The position numbers were made by a program, and so were the translations under genes. Source: Sipunculus nudus (lineage: Eukaryota > Annelida > Sipuncula > Golfingiida > Sipunculidae). Taken from it: DNA of 64,000 bases. The DNA is taken from the NCBI GenBank assembly GCA_026874595.1, contig JAPPUL010000069.1, positions 1,054,001 through 1,118,000 on the forward strand, written 5' to 3'. The notes beneath the pieces are model-generated. The model saw nothing but the letters and a program-made list of their open reading frames with translations, was not told the origin of the DNA and ran no database searches. Below are positions 1-8,228 of the stretch, piece by piece (position 1 is the stretch's first letter; every line of letters begins with the position of its first letter).

Positions 1-193
1 AATGAGATAGAGCGAGGGAATTTAATTAAGGGACAGATGGGGCTTAGTAGTTGAATGAGCTTTAGATAAGTTTTAGAATGGTTTTAATTTAAGAAGCAAG
101 AATATTTAAAGAAGAAAGAATCATACCAGAGCAAAAAACCATAATAGAAATAAAGAAATAAATAAAGAAATAAATAAAAAACAGAGGGAAGTA

Positions 194-709
194 TTGCCAA
201 AAAAGGGTGTAGGAAATGAAAAAGCAAGTAAATACTTATTAGTATCAGGAGTAGGTGATGGGAGTACAAAGCTTACCGCATTTGACAAAGCGCTATTATC
301 AGCAGGGGTAGGGAATATGAATTTATTAAGAGTAACAAGTATATTGCCTCCGTATTCCAAAAGGGTTTCAAAGGAAGATGTAGCACTTGGCGATGGGAGT
401 TTATTAACGCTAGCCTACGCAAGTGTATCGAGTGAGAAACGTGGTGCGGTGCTGTTATCTGGGGTAGGGGTTGGTATTCCGGAAGATATAAAACAGCCGG
501 GAGTAATAATGGAGCATACACTATTGTTGAATGAGGGAAGATTTAAAATTAAGGATGAGGAGCAACGTCTTAGGAGAGAGCTTGAGCTTATGCTTGAGGA
601 GGCATTTATGGCACGAGGTTATAGCTTGGGGTCAAAAGAATACGCAACGAGTACTCATGTGGTAGAGGAAGTGGGCTGTAGTTTTGCGGGAGTAGTATTA
701 TGGGTTTGA
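194..709 (+). CDS. pdaD: Pyruvoyl-dependent arginine decarboxylase
   Basis: Decarboxylates arginine to agmatine, the first step of the agmatine route to polyamines. The 171-residue protein has the family layout: an N-terminal beta-subunit part, then RVTSILPP, where the chain should self-cleave between Thr48 and Ser49 and turn Ser49 into the pyruvoyl group (the archaeal enzyme cleaves at Ser-Ser). The acid in VIMEH (Glu107) matches the family's catalytic Glu, and the C-terminal CSFAGVVLW matches the archaeal consensus. The start is TTG at 194, chosen because GAGGG lies 6-10 bases upstream. spermidine synthase follows 75 bp downstream on the same strand, and agmatinase lies 6 kb away. The function is well supported; self-cleavage is inferred from the family. 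Confidence 0.93.
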   Translation: MPKKGVGNEKASKYLLVSGVGDGSTKLTAFDKALLSAGVGNMNLLRVTSILPPYSKRVSKEDVALGDGSLLTLAYASVSSEKRGAVLLSGVGVGIPEDIKQPGVIMEHTLLLNEGRFKIKDEEQRLRRELELMLEEAFMARGYSLGSKEYATSTHVVEEVGCSFAGVVLWV

Positions 710-784
710 GAATATAGAGAATATGAATATAGAGAATATAAAGAATATAGTTTATGCTAAAGAGCGAAAGGATAGAGAAAGGAT

Positions 785-1672
785 ATGAGAAAGGATATGA
801 GAAGAGAAAGCGAGTATTGGTTTAGCGAAGGACAAACATATGATATAGAACCTTATCATACGAAGATAAAATTCAAGGTAAGGAAGAAGTTATATAGCGG
901 ACGTAGTAAATACCAGAAGATAGATTTCTATGAAACTTACGATCATGGACTACTTTTGACATTAGACGACGTAATAATGTTTACAGAGCGAGATGAGTTT
1001 ATCTATCATGAAATGATAGTACATGTGCCTCTTTTCACACACGAGTCACCAAAGCGTGTACTGATAATAGGGGGAGGGGATTTAGGGGCATTACGAGAGG
1101 TATTAAAGCACGAGTTAGTTTTGAGAGTTGAGCTTTGTGAAATAGATAAAGAGGTGGTTCAAAGATGCCTTGAATATGTTTCCTATACAAAGGAAGTAAT
1201 AAAAGACAAGCGAGTTAGGTTACATTTTGAAGATGGTTTTAATTTCGTAAAAAGGAAGAAAGGATATTATGATGTAGTTATAGTAGACTCATCAGATCCT
1301 GTATCGTTTGCAAAGAAGCTATACGCGGTTGAATTTTTTAAGATAGTAAAAAGCGCCCTTAAAGGAGAGGGTCTAATGACAATACAAGTGGGTTCCCCAT
1401 TCTACAATACAAAATTCATAAGAGGAATAAATGTCATACTAAACGAGACATTTGAAAAGAGCAAGCTATACACAGCAAGCTGTCATAGTTACCCGGGAGG
1501 GTATTGGGGTTTTTTACTTGGCAAGAAGGGAGGCTCTAATGGTATAGAAAATGCTAATAGTTTTCCGAATAGGTATAAAGGGCTTAAAGGTAGATTAAGA
1601 TATTATAATGAAGGGGTGCACGAGGGAAGTTTCTTGCTACCAGAATATGTTAAAGAAGCCCTTAAATTGTAG
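785..1672 (+). CDS. speE: Spermidine synthase
   Basis: Transfers an aminopropyl group from decarboxylated S-adenosylmethionine to putrescine in the cytosol. Visible motifs are LTLDDVIMFTERDEFIYHEM (residues about 57-76), the nucleotide-binding GGGDLGALREV (usual form GGGDGG), an acidic ELCEIDKEV strand, and the catalytic VDSSDP near residue 175. Length (295 aa) is normal. The AdoMet decarboxylase (SpeD) it needs is not in this window. The start region is an exact 12-bp tandem duplication carrying both a Shine-Dalgarno-like AAGGAT and an ATG, so translation could start at 785 or 797. It probably forms an operon with pdaD upstream. Confidence 0.93.
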   Translation: MRKDMRRESEYWFSEGQTYDIEPYHTKIKFKVRKKLYSGRSKYQKIDFYETYDHGLLLTLDDVIMFTERDEFIYHEMIVHVPLFTHESPKRVLIIGGGDLGALREVLKHELVLRVELCEIDKEVVQRCLEYVSYTKEVIKDKRVRLHFEDGFNFVKRKKGYYDVVIVDSSDPVSFAKKLYAVEFFKIVKSALKGEGLMTIQVGSPFYNTKFIRGINVILNETFEKSKLYTASCHSYPGGYWGFLLGKKGGSNGIENANSFPNRYKGLKGRLRYYNEGVHEGSFLLPEYVKEALKL

Positions 1673-1692
1673 TAGAGGTTATAAAAAAGAAG

Positions 1693-1735
1693 GCTACTTT
1701 ATAATCATTGATTTTGTATAAAAAGTAGCTATCTT
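1693..1735 (+). terminator. Probable rho-independent terminator after speE
   Basis: GCTACTTT (1693-1700) pairs with AAAGTAGC (1722-1729), with further TATA/TATA pairing inside, and is followed by a T-rich TATCTTTT. It lies 20 bp past the speE stop. Confidence 0.55.
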
Positions 1736-1867
1736 TTAGGATTAAGGAGTAATTGAGTATAGACATAATGGAGTAAAAGCGGCAGTGGTATGTAGGGTGG
1801 GAAGGAGGTTTTGGGGGAGAGGGCAGAAGAGGAGAATTAAATCAAGGAATGATATTAGAGGGAATAG

Positions 1868-2221
1868 ATGCAAATACATGTGTGCAAATCAAAGATACAT
1901 AGGGCGACGGTAACGGAAGCTAATTTAGGATATAAAGGGAGTATAACGATAGATAGTAGGCTGCTTGAAGCAAGTGGCATGTACGAATATGAGAAAGTAC
2001 AAGTAGTAAATATAAATAATGGCCAGAGAGTAGAAACTTACATAATAGAGGGCCCAGGGGGTGGAGGTGATATATGTTTAAACGGGGCGATGGCACGCAA
2101 GGGGCAGGTAGGAGATAAGTTAATCATAATATCATATGGGATAATAGAAGAGAAGGAAGTAAAGAGTCATCTGCCGAAGATAGTCTATGTAGACGATAAT
2201 AATGAAATAATAGAGCAATAA
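1868..2221 (+). CDS. panD: Aspartate 1-decarboxylase
   Basis: Makes beta-alanine from aspartate for pantothenate and coenzyme A. The 117-residue protein matches PanD along its length. The self-processing site is exactly at Gly24-Ser25 (GYKGSITID), where Ser25 becomes the pyruvoyl cofactor. The active-site region INNGQRVETYII and the segment GDICLNGAMARKGQVGD are typical of the family. panB and panC are not in the window, so this gene stands alone. It is the second pyruvoyl-dependent decarboxylase within 2 kb. The family call is very secure; that its product feeds CoA synthesis here is assumed from the family. Confidence 0.95.
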   Translation: MQIHVCKSKIHRATVTEANLGYKGSITIDSRLLEASGMYEYEKVQVVNINNGQRVETYIIEGPGGGGDICLNGAMARKGQVGDKLIIISYGIIEEKEVKSHLPKIVYVDDNNEIIEQ

Positions 2222-2275
2222 AAGTGAGAGTGAAGTGAGAGTGAAATAAAAGTGAGAGTGAAGTGAAAGGATAGA
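2221..2275 (+). repeat. Short degenerate tandem repeat after panD
   Basis: Units of the form AAGTGAGAGTG / AAGTGA are repeated about four times immediately after the panD stop codon. They lie between panD and the convergent pgsA-like gene. No hairpin is evident. Confidence 0.6.
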
Positions 2276-2296
2276 GGAAGGATAATAAAACAGAAT

Positions 2297-2845
2297 TTAA
2301 GCTTCTCTATTCTTAAACTGTTTAAAGAAGGGTCTAACATATGAATATGTTGCAAGTACTATGCTTAAGCAAGTTAAGGTTATAGGGATGAATGAATAAG
2401 CCACCATATTGGGAGTGATAAAAAGGAACCAACAAGCTAAAGCACTAATAGAAAAGGCGCTTAACTTACCGAAGGAGTTAGCCTTAACAGTAGATTTCTT
2501 GGTAAGATAAAGCCAAATCCCGCCAATAATTAGAATAATGTCTTTAGAAATGATAAAGATAAAAAGCCAAAGAGGGAAGTCTTTAAATATAACCAAAGTA
2601 GTAAGTATAACAAGGGTAGCGATTTTGTCAGCAAGAGGGTCAAGAATCTCTCCGAGAGTTGAGCCCATATTGAATTTCCGACTAATAAAGCCATCGATAA
2701 CATCAGAAATAATAATCCAAGTAAAAGTAGCAGTGTAAGCGAGGAAGTGGTTGATGCTAATAAAGTAAACGAAAAGAGGTAAAGAGGCGATACGAGTCAA
2801 AGTGATGGAGTTTGGAATGTTATAAAAGTCTTTGAGGAGAATCAT
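2297..2845 (-). CDS. pgsA: CDP-diacylglycerol-glycerol-3-phosphate 3-phosphatidyltransferase family protein
   Basis: A membrane enzyme of the CDP-alcohol phosphatidyltransferase family, most likely making phosphatidylglycerol phosphate. The signature D-x2-DG-x2-(A/S)R-x8/9-G-x3-D-x3-D is present as DVIDGFISR...GEILDPLAD (about residues 48-74), with Ser in place of the usual Ala before Arg. At least four hydrophobic segments follow, and the 182-aa length fits PgsA. It is convergent with panD and divergent from flaA. The substrate cannot be fixed from sequence: cardiolipin or phosphatidylinositol-type synthases share the motif, but size and the N-terminal NIPNSITLTRI favour PgsA. Confidence 0.82.
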   Translation of the reverse strand: MILLKDFYNIPNSITLTRIASLPLFVYFISINHFLAYTATFTWIIISDVIDGFISRKFNMGSTLGEILDPLADKIATLVILTTLVIFKDFPLWLFIFIISKDIILIIGGIWLYLTKKSTVKANSFGKLSAFSISALACWFLFITPNMVAYSFIPITLTCLSIVLATYSYVRPFFKQFKNREA

Positions 2846-3065
2846 GATATTTGTAAATATAATTAAAAAGCAAGTATAAAAAGCTCAAAAAAAAAGGACT
2901 TAATATATAGTAGAGATAGTAGTATAAAGTGCTTCTATAAAAGTCTTTAGGGATATAAGTCATGATAATGATGTAAAAAAAATAGTATTAACTTGAGGTA
3001 AAAATAAAAATAGGAAGATTTGAGTTAAAATTAGAAAAATGATATACCGAATAAGAATGAAGTAA

Positions 3066-3095
3066 TAGACATGAGCTTTCACGATACTGTATAAA
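3066..3095 (+). promoter_or_regulatory. Probable sigma-70 promoter of flaA
   Basis: TAGACA (3066-3071) and TATAAA (3090-3095) are separated by 18 bp, about 50 bp before the chosen flaA start. The same unusual -35 hexamer, TAGACA, is seen before dnaG. The rest of the 2846-3143 gap is AT-rich without other recognisable features. Confidence 0.55.
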
Positions 3096-3143
3096 ATGAT
3101 GTTGTAGTGGCTTATGTGTAGAAAAGAAAAGGAGATTGACCTT

Positions 3144-4277
3144 ATGGTAAAGAAAATAAGAATACAAGTATTAAGTGCTGTGTCCTTGGTATTGCTGATA
3201 GTTGCGGTCAATGTTCACGCACAAGGTGCCACTGGAACAGCTGCAAGTGGGGGTGGTGAGGAGTTTATTATGGCGGATGAAGCGCCAAACAATGTAGCAG
3301 AGACATTAATAGACTTCTCGGAATTCCAAAAGAACTTAAGGGCGTCTGGCCTTTATGTAGAAAAGGACTCGGCACGCGAGAAAGCGTTGCCGGAGCTAAC
3401 AGGAGATGAGATAGACCCAGACACATTGCTACCGATTTACAAAGTAGAGTATGGAGATTTTAATTATGATGAATGGGTAGTAAGTTTAAACTCATCAGCC
3501 GACACATCAAACACTAGAAGATGGAGTTTTGCCCGCAAAGCGCAGTTAAAGGATGGGAAAGAGGTTTTAGGAGTCAGAGTGAACTTTCCAAAGACAAAAT
3601 ATAATGCAAATGCAAGTATAAGTCCCCAATATGAGTTACGAGCGTATGACAATGTGGGAACAGTAGTATCAAGGCGCAAGACAGGGAAAAAGATAGGAGT
3701 AATAGACAACGTAGGAAAGATAAAGAAGATGACGCTTGAGGTAAGCGGTAGAAATTACAAATACGGGGTAGCAGTTAGACTACGCGATACATTTGACAAT
3801 GTACGAGAATACTTCATGGGATATATATACTTTGTAAACTGGCGTCGCTTGATGTGGGAGAATCCGCATTATATAGAAGATGTAAGGTTACGTGACATAT
3901 ACAAAGTTCCCTTATACCCAAGAGAATTTCCGTATGTAAAGTTTGATTCAATAGTGGTATACAAGCCAGGTCAATCAGCAGGAGGCGATAGTGTATTCTA
4001 CTTTAAGAAGATAGACCTATGGTTTGACTATGCAATATCGCCAACCTACGTAGCAGAAGTAGATATAGATGATGAGGGCACATGGGGAATTTTAAGAGCA
4101 CGAGCTTTAAAAAGACGTAATATAGAAAGGAAGCGAATGCGCGAGAGGATAGAACTTATAAGAGAAGAGGAGCGTCGAGCAGGAAGGAATAGGCTAGGAG
4201 GAGATAAAGATAATCAAGGAGCAGGGGGCGCAAGTGTAGGAGGGAGAACAGGAGCAGGTGCAGGAGGGCGGCCGTAG
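3144..4277 (+). CDS. flaA: Flagellar filament outer layer protein FlaA family
   Basis: FlaA coats or organises the periplasmic flagellar filament of spirochaetes. I chose ATG 3144 over ATG 3114 because AAGGAG sits about 10 bases before it and because it gives a clean signal peptide (VLSAVSLVLLIVAVNVHAQG, cleavage after HAQ or nearby). The middle resembles FlaA: a VSGRNYKYGVAVRLRD strand pair, then YIYFVNWRRLMWENPHYI, REFPYVKFDSIVVY and a FYFKKIDLWFDYA segment. After that the protein has an unusual tail: a basic helix rich in Arg/Glu (about residues 310-350), then a Gly/Ala-rich end. It is monocistronic, with its own promoter and a strong terminator. The family is fairly secure, the paralogue type is not. 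Confidence 0.82.
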   Translation: MVKKIRIQVLSAVSLVLLIVAVNVHAQGATGTAASGGGEEFIMADEAPNNVAETLIDFSEFQKNLRASGLYVEKDSAREKALPELTGDEIDPDTLLPIYKVEYGDFNYDEWVVSLNSSADTSNTRRWSFARKAQLKDGKEVLGVRVNFPKTKYNANASISPQYELRAYDNVGTVVSRRKTGKKIGVIDNVGKIKKMTLEVSGRNYKYGVAVRLRDTFDNVREYFMGYIYFVNWRRLMWENPHYIEDVRLRDIYKVPLYPREFPYVKFDSIVVYKPGQSAGGDSVFYFKKIDLWFDYAISPTYVAEVDIDDEGTWGILRARALKRRNIERKRMRERIELIREEERRAGRNRLGGDKDNQGAGGASVGGRTGAGAGGRP

Positions 4278-4334
4278 GGCAGATACACATTACTTTATAT
4301 GTTGATTATAAAATAAGTTAAGATAGAAGCAAGA

Positions 4335-4365
4335 GGCATGCTGTATATTAGCAGCATGCCTTTTG
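4335..4365 (+). terminator. Rho-independent terminator after flaA
   Basis: A perfect 9-bp stem, GGCATGCTG (4335-4343) with CAGCATGCC (4352-4360), 8-nt loop, followed by TTTTG. It closes the flaA transcript. Confidence 0.85.
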
Positions 4366-4537
4366 TATGTATATGGTAATAGTTAATAAAGTCAAGAATT
4401 AAGAAAGGCAAGAAAAGGAGAAAAAGGAAAACCTATAAGTCCCTTAATGCAAAAAAAGAATTAGATTTATAGTGAAGATTTATGGCGAGCAGTAGAAGTA
4501 TTAAAAGAAGTATTAAAATATATAAATTAATGAATAG

Positions 4538-5533
4538 ATGGTCAAAAAGTTACTTGAAGTAAAGAATCTAATAACGAGTTTTGGAGTGGAAGGAGAAGAG
4601 TCGCAAGCAGTACGAGGGATAACATTTTCTATAGAGCGAGGACAGACGTTATCAATAGTAGGCGAGAGTGGATGTGGAAAGAGCGTAACATCGCTTTCGA
4701 TAATGCGACTAATCCAGATGCCTCCTGGAAAGATAAGCGAAGCTAGCCAGATATTGTATGAAGGAGAGGATATATTGAAGTTGCCAGAAGAGGCTATGAG
4801 GGGGCTTCGAGGGGAGAAGATATCAATGATATTCCAAGAGCCGATGACATCGCTAAACCCGGTATATACGGTAGGGAATCAGATATCAGAAGTGTTTATA
4901 ACACACAGAGGGCTTAGTAAGAAGGAAGCGTATGCTGAGAGTATAAAGATGCTTAAACTGGTGGCAATTCCCTCACCTGAGGAGAGGATAAAGTCCTACC
5001 CGCATGAATTAAGCGGAGGTATGCGACAACGTGTTATGATAGCGATGGCGCTTGCGTGTGAACCTGGGCTTTTAATAGCAGACGAGCCAACCACAGCCTT
5101 AGACATAACGATACAATCCCAGATACTAAAACTTATAGAAGATTTAAAAAAGCGTTTAAATACGGCAGTAATGCTAATAACGCATAATCTAGGTATAGTA
5201 GCACAAGTAAGTGATCGAGTGATAGTTATGTATCGGGGGACAATAGTAGAGGAGGGAGGCGTTTATGATATATTTGAAAATCCTAAACATCCCTATACAG
5301 AAGGACTTTTGAAGTCGGTACCGATTTTGGGCATGCGCGGCCAGAAATTAGAAGAGATTCCGGGTATAGTACCAAAGCCCTCAGAAGAGATAACAGGCTG
5401 TCAATTTAAAACGCGTTGTTATAAAAGAGATGTAATATGTGATGAGGAGCCGGAGTTGAAGGTAGTTGGGGGAGGGGTTGGGGATGGAGATTTAAGCGAG
5501 CAACATAAGGTACGGTGTTTCAAGGCAGAATAA
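4538..5533 (+). CDS. oppD: Oligopeptide/dipeptide ABC transporter ATP-binding protein (OppD/DppD type)
   Basis: Cytoplasmic ATPase subunit powering a peptide-type importer. It has Walker A GESGCGKS, Q-loop FQEPMTSLNP, the signature LSGGMRQR, Walker B LLIADEPTTALD and the switch His in LITHNLG. The C-terminal oligopeptide-family extension with GCQFKTRC...C...C (about residues 287-327) marks the Opp/Dpp group; these cysteines can carry an iron-sulphur cluster in some members. A paired ATPase gene follows 33 bp downstream. No permease or binding-protein gene is present in the window, so the partners must be encoded elsewhere. The substrate is unknown; peptide is the default, and nickel or sugar members exist. 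Confidence 0.9.
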   Translation: MVKKLLEVKNLITSFGVEGEESQAVRGITFSIERGQTLSIVGESGCGKSVTSLSIMRLIQMPPGKISEASQILYEGEDILKLPEEAMRGLRGEKISMIFQEPMTSLNPVYTVGNQISEVFITHRGLSKKEAYAESIKMLKLVAIPSPEERIKSYPHELSGGMRQRVMIAMALACEPGLLIADEPTTALDITIQSQILKLIEDLKKRLNTAVMLITHNLGIVAQVSDRVIVMYRGTIVEEGGVYDIFENPKHPYTEGLLKSVPILGMRGQKLEEIPGIVPKPSEEITGCQFKTRCYKRDVICDEEPELKVVGGGVGDGDLSEQHKVRCFKAE

Positions 5534-5566
5534 ATAATAGTATATTTGTAAGTTAATTTTTAATAT

Positions 5567-6598
5567 ATGATAAACTTAAGAGAAATGGGAAAAGAAGAGC
5601 AAAAAGAAGAGCAAAAAGAAGAGCAAAAAGAAGAGCTATTACGGGTTGAAAATCTAGGGATACATTATCCTGTACGTGAGGGTTTTTGGGGCAAGACAAA
5701 GCGTAATATAAAGGCAGTTGACGGGATATCCTTTAGAGTTAGAAGTGGCGAGAGCGTAGGGTTAATAGGCGAAAGCGGTTCTGGCAAAACGACAATAGCA
5801 AAGGGGATATTGGGTTTACTTAGCCAGAAGATACGAGGCAGCATAAAGTTTGAGGGTAAGGAAGTACACAATTTAGGAGGGAAGGAGCTAAAGCGGCTTA
5901 GAAAGGACATGCAAATAGTTTTTCAAGATCCTTACTCCTCGTTAAACCCACGAATGACAATAGGTTCGATAGTGGAGGAAGGGCTTACGATACATAAAAT
6001 AGGAGAGAGTCGAAAAGAGCGTCAAAAGAAAGTGGAGGCTGTGCTTGAGGAAGTAGGAATAAGTAAAGACTTTTATAATTTGTATCCTCATGAATTTAGT
6101 GGCGGGCAACGTCAGAGGATAGGCATAGCGCGAGCTTTGATATTAAAGCCTCGGCTAGTAATATGCGATGAGCCTGTATCAGCCTTAGACGTATCAGTAC
6201 AAATCCAAGTATTAAATTTAATGAACAAGCTTCAAAGAGATTATAAGTTAACTTATATCTTCATATCGCATGATTTATCGGTGGTAGATTATTTTTGCAA
6301 TCGAATAATAATAATCTACTTAGGGAAGGTGATGGAGATGGGCAGACGAGATGCTATAGTGCAGGGTAGTAAACATCCCTACACAAATGCGTTAATAGAG
6401 TCAATCCCCAAGCCAGATCCAAGGGCTAAGAAAGAACTTCGTATAATAAAAGGGGACATACCAAGTGCAATAGAAGTACCGAGTGGGTGCGTATTTAGGA
6501 CAAGATGCCCGCTTGCAACGCTAGAATGTAGTGAAGAGGAGCCTGAGCTTAAAATGGTAGGCAATGAACATTATTGTGCATGTATACATGTTAAATAG
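5567..6598 (+). CDS. oppF: Oligopeptide/dipeptide ABC transporter ATP-binding protein (OppF/DppF type)
   Basis: The second ATPase of the heterodimer with the gene just upstream. Visible are Walker A GESGSGKT, FQDPYSSLNPRMT, signature FSGGQRQR, Walker B LVICDEPVSALD and the His in ISHDLS, followed by the Opp/Dpp C-terminal domain with SGCVFRTRC...C...C. The N-terminus carries an in-frame 12-bp tandem repeat encoding KEEQ three to four times (about residues 9-23), which adds a charged head absent from typical family members. The start at 5567 has no clear Shine-Dalgarno; ATG 5585, after six codons, is an alternative. No permease genes follow. Confidence 0.9.
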   Translation: MINLREMGKEEQKEEQKEEQKEELLRVENLGIHYPVREGFWGKTKRNIKAVDGISFRVRSGESVGLIGESGSGKTTIAKGILGLLSQKIRGSIKFEGKEVHNLGGKELKRLRKDMQIVFQDPYSSLNPRMTIGSIVEEGLTIHKIGESRKERQKKVEAVLEEVGISKDFYNLYPHEFSGGQRQRIGIARALILKPRLVICDEPVSALDVSVQIQVLNLMNKLQRDYKLTYIFISHDLSVVDYFCNRIIIIYLGKVMEMGRRDAIVQGSKHPYTNALIESIPKPDPRAKKELRIIKGDIPSAIEVPSGCVFRTRCPLATLECSEEEPELKMVGNEHYCACIHVK

Positions 6599-6605
6599 GC
6601 TAGAT

Positions 6606-7439
6606 TTATTTGTTTAAAAGAGCAAGACATTCACGAAGTAAAGAAGTAGCAACAATAGTTGAGACACCAGAATGGTCGTAATGGGGAGCAAGTTCGACAA
6701 TATCTATGCCGACGATATTATTATTTTTAAAAAGAGCAAGCGAGCGAACAAGCTCATAATAAGTAACCCCACCGGGTTCAGGAGTGCCGGTACCTGGGAG
6801 TATAGAGGGGTCTAAGATATCAAGGTCAATAGAGATATATAAAGGAGTATGAGTGTCGATAGCCTTAATAACGGAGCTAGTCTGCTTTAGGTTGAAAGGG
6901 AAAGAGAAACAATGTTTGCGTGAGAAATCAAATTCTTCTTTAGTACCGCTTCTAAAGCCGAGTTGAAATATTTTGTTATCCCCGAGAAGGTCAAAAACTC
7001 GTCTTATAACGGTGGCATGAGAAAGAGTAAGACCTAAAAACTGGTGTCTCAAATCAGCGTGCGCATCAAAATGTACAAATAAGATGTTGTTAAACTTCTT
7101 TTTAAAAGCTTTAAGAATGGGATATGAAATAAGGTGCTCCCCGCCAAGAGAAACAATAAACTTGTTGTTTTTGAGAATGGATTTAGTTTTGTTATAGATT
7201 TGTTCAAGAGGGTCGTACTGGTAATCAAAAACAAGGTTTTGCAGATCACAAATCTTAAGCGAAGCGATATCGGTGTCAAGGTAAGGAGAATAAGACTCAA
7301 CGGCGGAGTAATTATCTCTAATGGCATTGGGAGCAAAACGCGAACCGGGTTTAAAAGAAGCGGTAGCGTCATAAGGGTAACCGATTATGATTATGTCAGC
7401 GTGGTTGTAATCTTGAGGCGACAAGAAAAAGCTATTCAT
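6606..7439 (-). CDS. speB: Agmatinase (ureohydrolase family)
   Basis: Hydrolyses agmatine to putrescine and urea. The ureohydrolase manganese motifs are all present: SLGGEHLISYP, FVHFDAHADLR and YISIDLDILDP, followed by the GTGTPEPGG loop. Length (277 aa) is normal. Arginase, guanidinobutyrase and formimidoylglutamase share these motifs; agmatinase is preferred because an arginine decarboxylase and spermidine synthase lie 5-6 kb upstream. It is on the minus strand, convergent with the ABC ATPases and only 8 bp from them. Its coding strand is pyrimidine-rich, unlike its plus-strand neighbours. Confidence 0.87.
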   Translation of the reverse strand: MNSFFLSPQDYNHADIIIIGYPYDATASFKPGSRFAPNAIRDNYSAVESYSPYLDTDIASLKICDLQNLVFDYQYDPLEQIYNKTKSILKNNKFIVSLGGEHLISYPILKAFKKKFNNILFVHFDAHADLRHQFLGLTLSHATVIRRVFDLLGDNKIFQLGFRSGTKEEFDFSRKHCFSFPFNLKQTSSVIKAIDTHTPLYISIDLDILDPSILPGTGTPEPGGVTYYELVRSLALFKNNNIVGIDIVELAPHYDHSGVSTIVATSLLRECLALLNK

Positions 7440-7624
7440 ATGAGTAAATTAAGTAAAAAGCACGGATAAAAAGTTGTAAAAAAGACAAAGCCTATATAAA
7501 TTTACAAAAACAGGATATATTAAAAAGGTAATCTAAAAAATAAAGTAATGAGCGCATAAAAAGCTGTTAAGATATAATAAAGCCTTGTAAAAAGGTCGAG
7601 TATAGAATATTAGCTAATAAAAAA

Positions 7625-7882
7625 ATGGAACGCAAAGAAATGGAATGTTGTACAAGTTGTGGGTCCCCTATGGTCCAAAGCAAGTGGAAGGTAGATTTTA
7701 TAGTAGAAAAAGAGAAATTTATAACGGTCGTAAATTATCCATTGTATGTGTGTGCATACTGCGGCAGTCAAACCTCAAAAGAAAAAGCCAACAAACAGAT
7801 ACTAAGAAAGTTATGTGAGCATACAAATAGTCCAATAAGCTTAAGTGCAATCAGTATAGAGGAGAGTGTAGATTCAAGATAA
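7625..7882 (+). CDS. Small YgiT-type zinc-ribbon protein
   Basis: An 85-residue protein with two CxxC knuckles, CTSCG (residues 9-13) and CAYCG (about 38-42), and spacing and intervening beta-strands typical of YgiT/MqsA-type zinc ribbons. It should bind one zinc ion. In other bacteria this domain is either part of an antitoxin (with a DNA-binding domain) or stands alone; no helix-turn-helix and no toxin partner is visible here. The C-terminus is short and polar. A terminator hairpin overlaps its stop codon, so it is a single-gene unit. Function unknown. Confidence 0.65.
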   Translation: MERKEMECCTSCGSPMVQSKWKVDFIVEKEKFITVVNYPLYVCAYCGSQTSKEKANKQILRKLCEHTNSPISLSAISIEESVDSR

Positions 7883-7894
7883 AGAATCTTTTTT
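7870..7894 (+). terminator. Rho-independent terminator overlapping the zinc-ribbon gene end
   Basis: AGATTC (7870-7875) pairs with GAATCT (7884-7889), followed by six T. The stop codon lies in the loop. Confidence 0.65.
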
Positions 7895-8228
7895 CGTGAG
7901 ATATTGGTTTTGCTATTGTGCTATAATCCTAAACAATAGACTAGCTATCCTTAAAGATAAAAAATAAAAAAGAACATATAAATCAAAATAAACTTACTAA
8001 CAAAGAACAATGGCAGTATTTCTTTTATGATAAAGGCAATAAGGTTATTTATAAATCATGCCTAGAGAATAAATACTGTTAAAAAAATGGTAATAAGGTA
8101 TAAAATATTAGAAAATATAATAGTTAAATGTATACTAAAGCATAGCTATTTATTGACTTATAAGATAAAACTAATTAGCTTTAGCCTGGTTTTTTAAAGA
8201 GATATATAAGAATCAATCAGGATGGCTA
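7895..8228. other. Non-coding gap, AT-rich
   Basis: About 330 bp without a supportable gene. An extended -10-like TGCTATAAT at about 7918-7926, flanked by CTATTG/CAATAG, could be a promoter for the sigma-like gene, but no good -35 was seen. The rest is AT-rich. Confidence 0.4.

Noticed and set aside
1-193. 3' end of a gene entering from the left edge
   Set aside because: All forward frames close quickly and no family resemblance is visible.
1868-2221. AdoMet decarboxylase (SpeD) completing the polyamine route
   Set aside because: The Gly24-Ser25 site and whole-length pattern match aspartate decarboxylase, not SpeD.
4482-4560. Small leader ORF before the oppD gene
   Set aside because: It starts with ATGGCGAGC but has no clear RBS, a low-complexity sequence and runs into the real gene out of frame.
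7625-7882. Toxin-antitoxin module (MqsRA type)
   Set aside because: Only the zinc-ribbon part is present; no helix-turn-helix and no toxin gene lies next to it.
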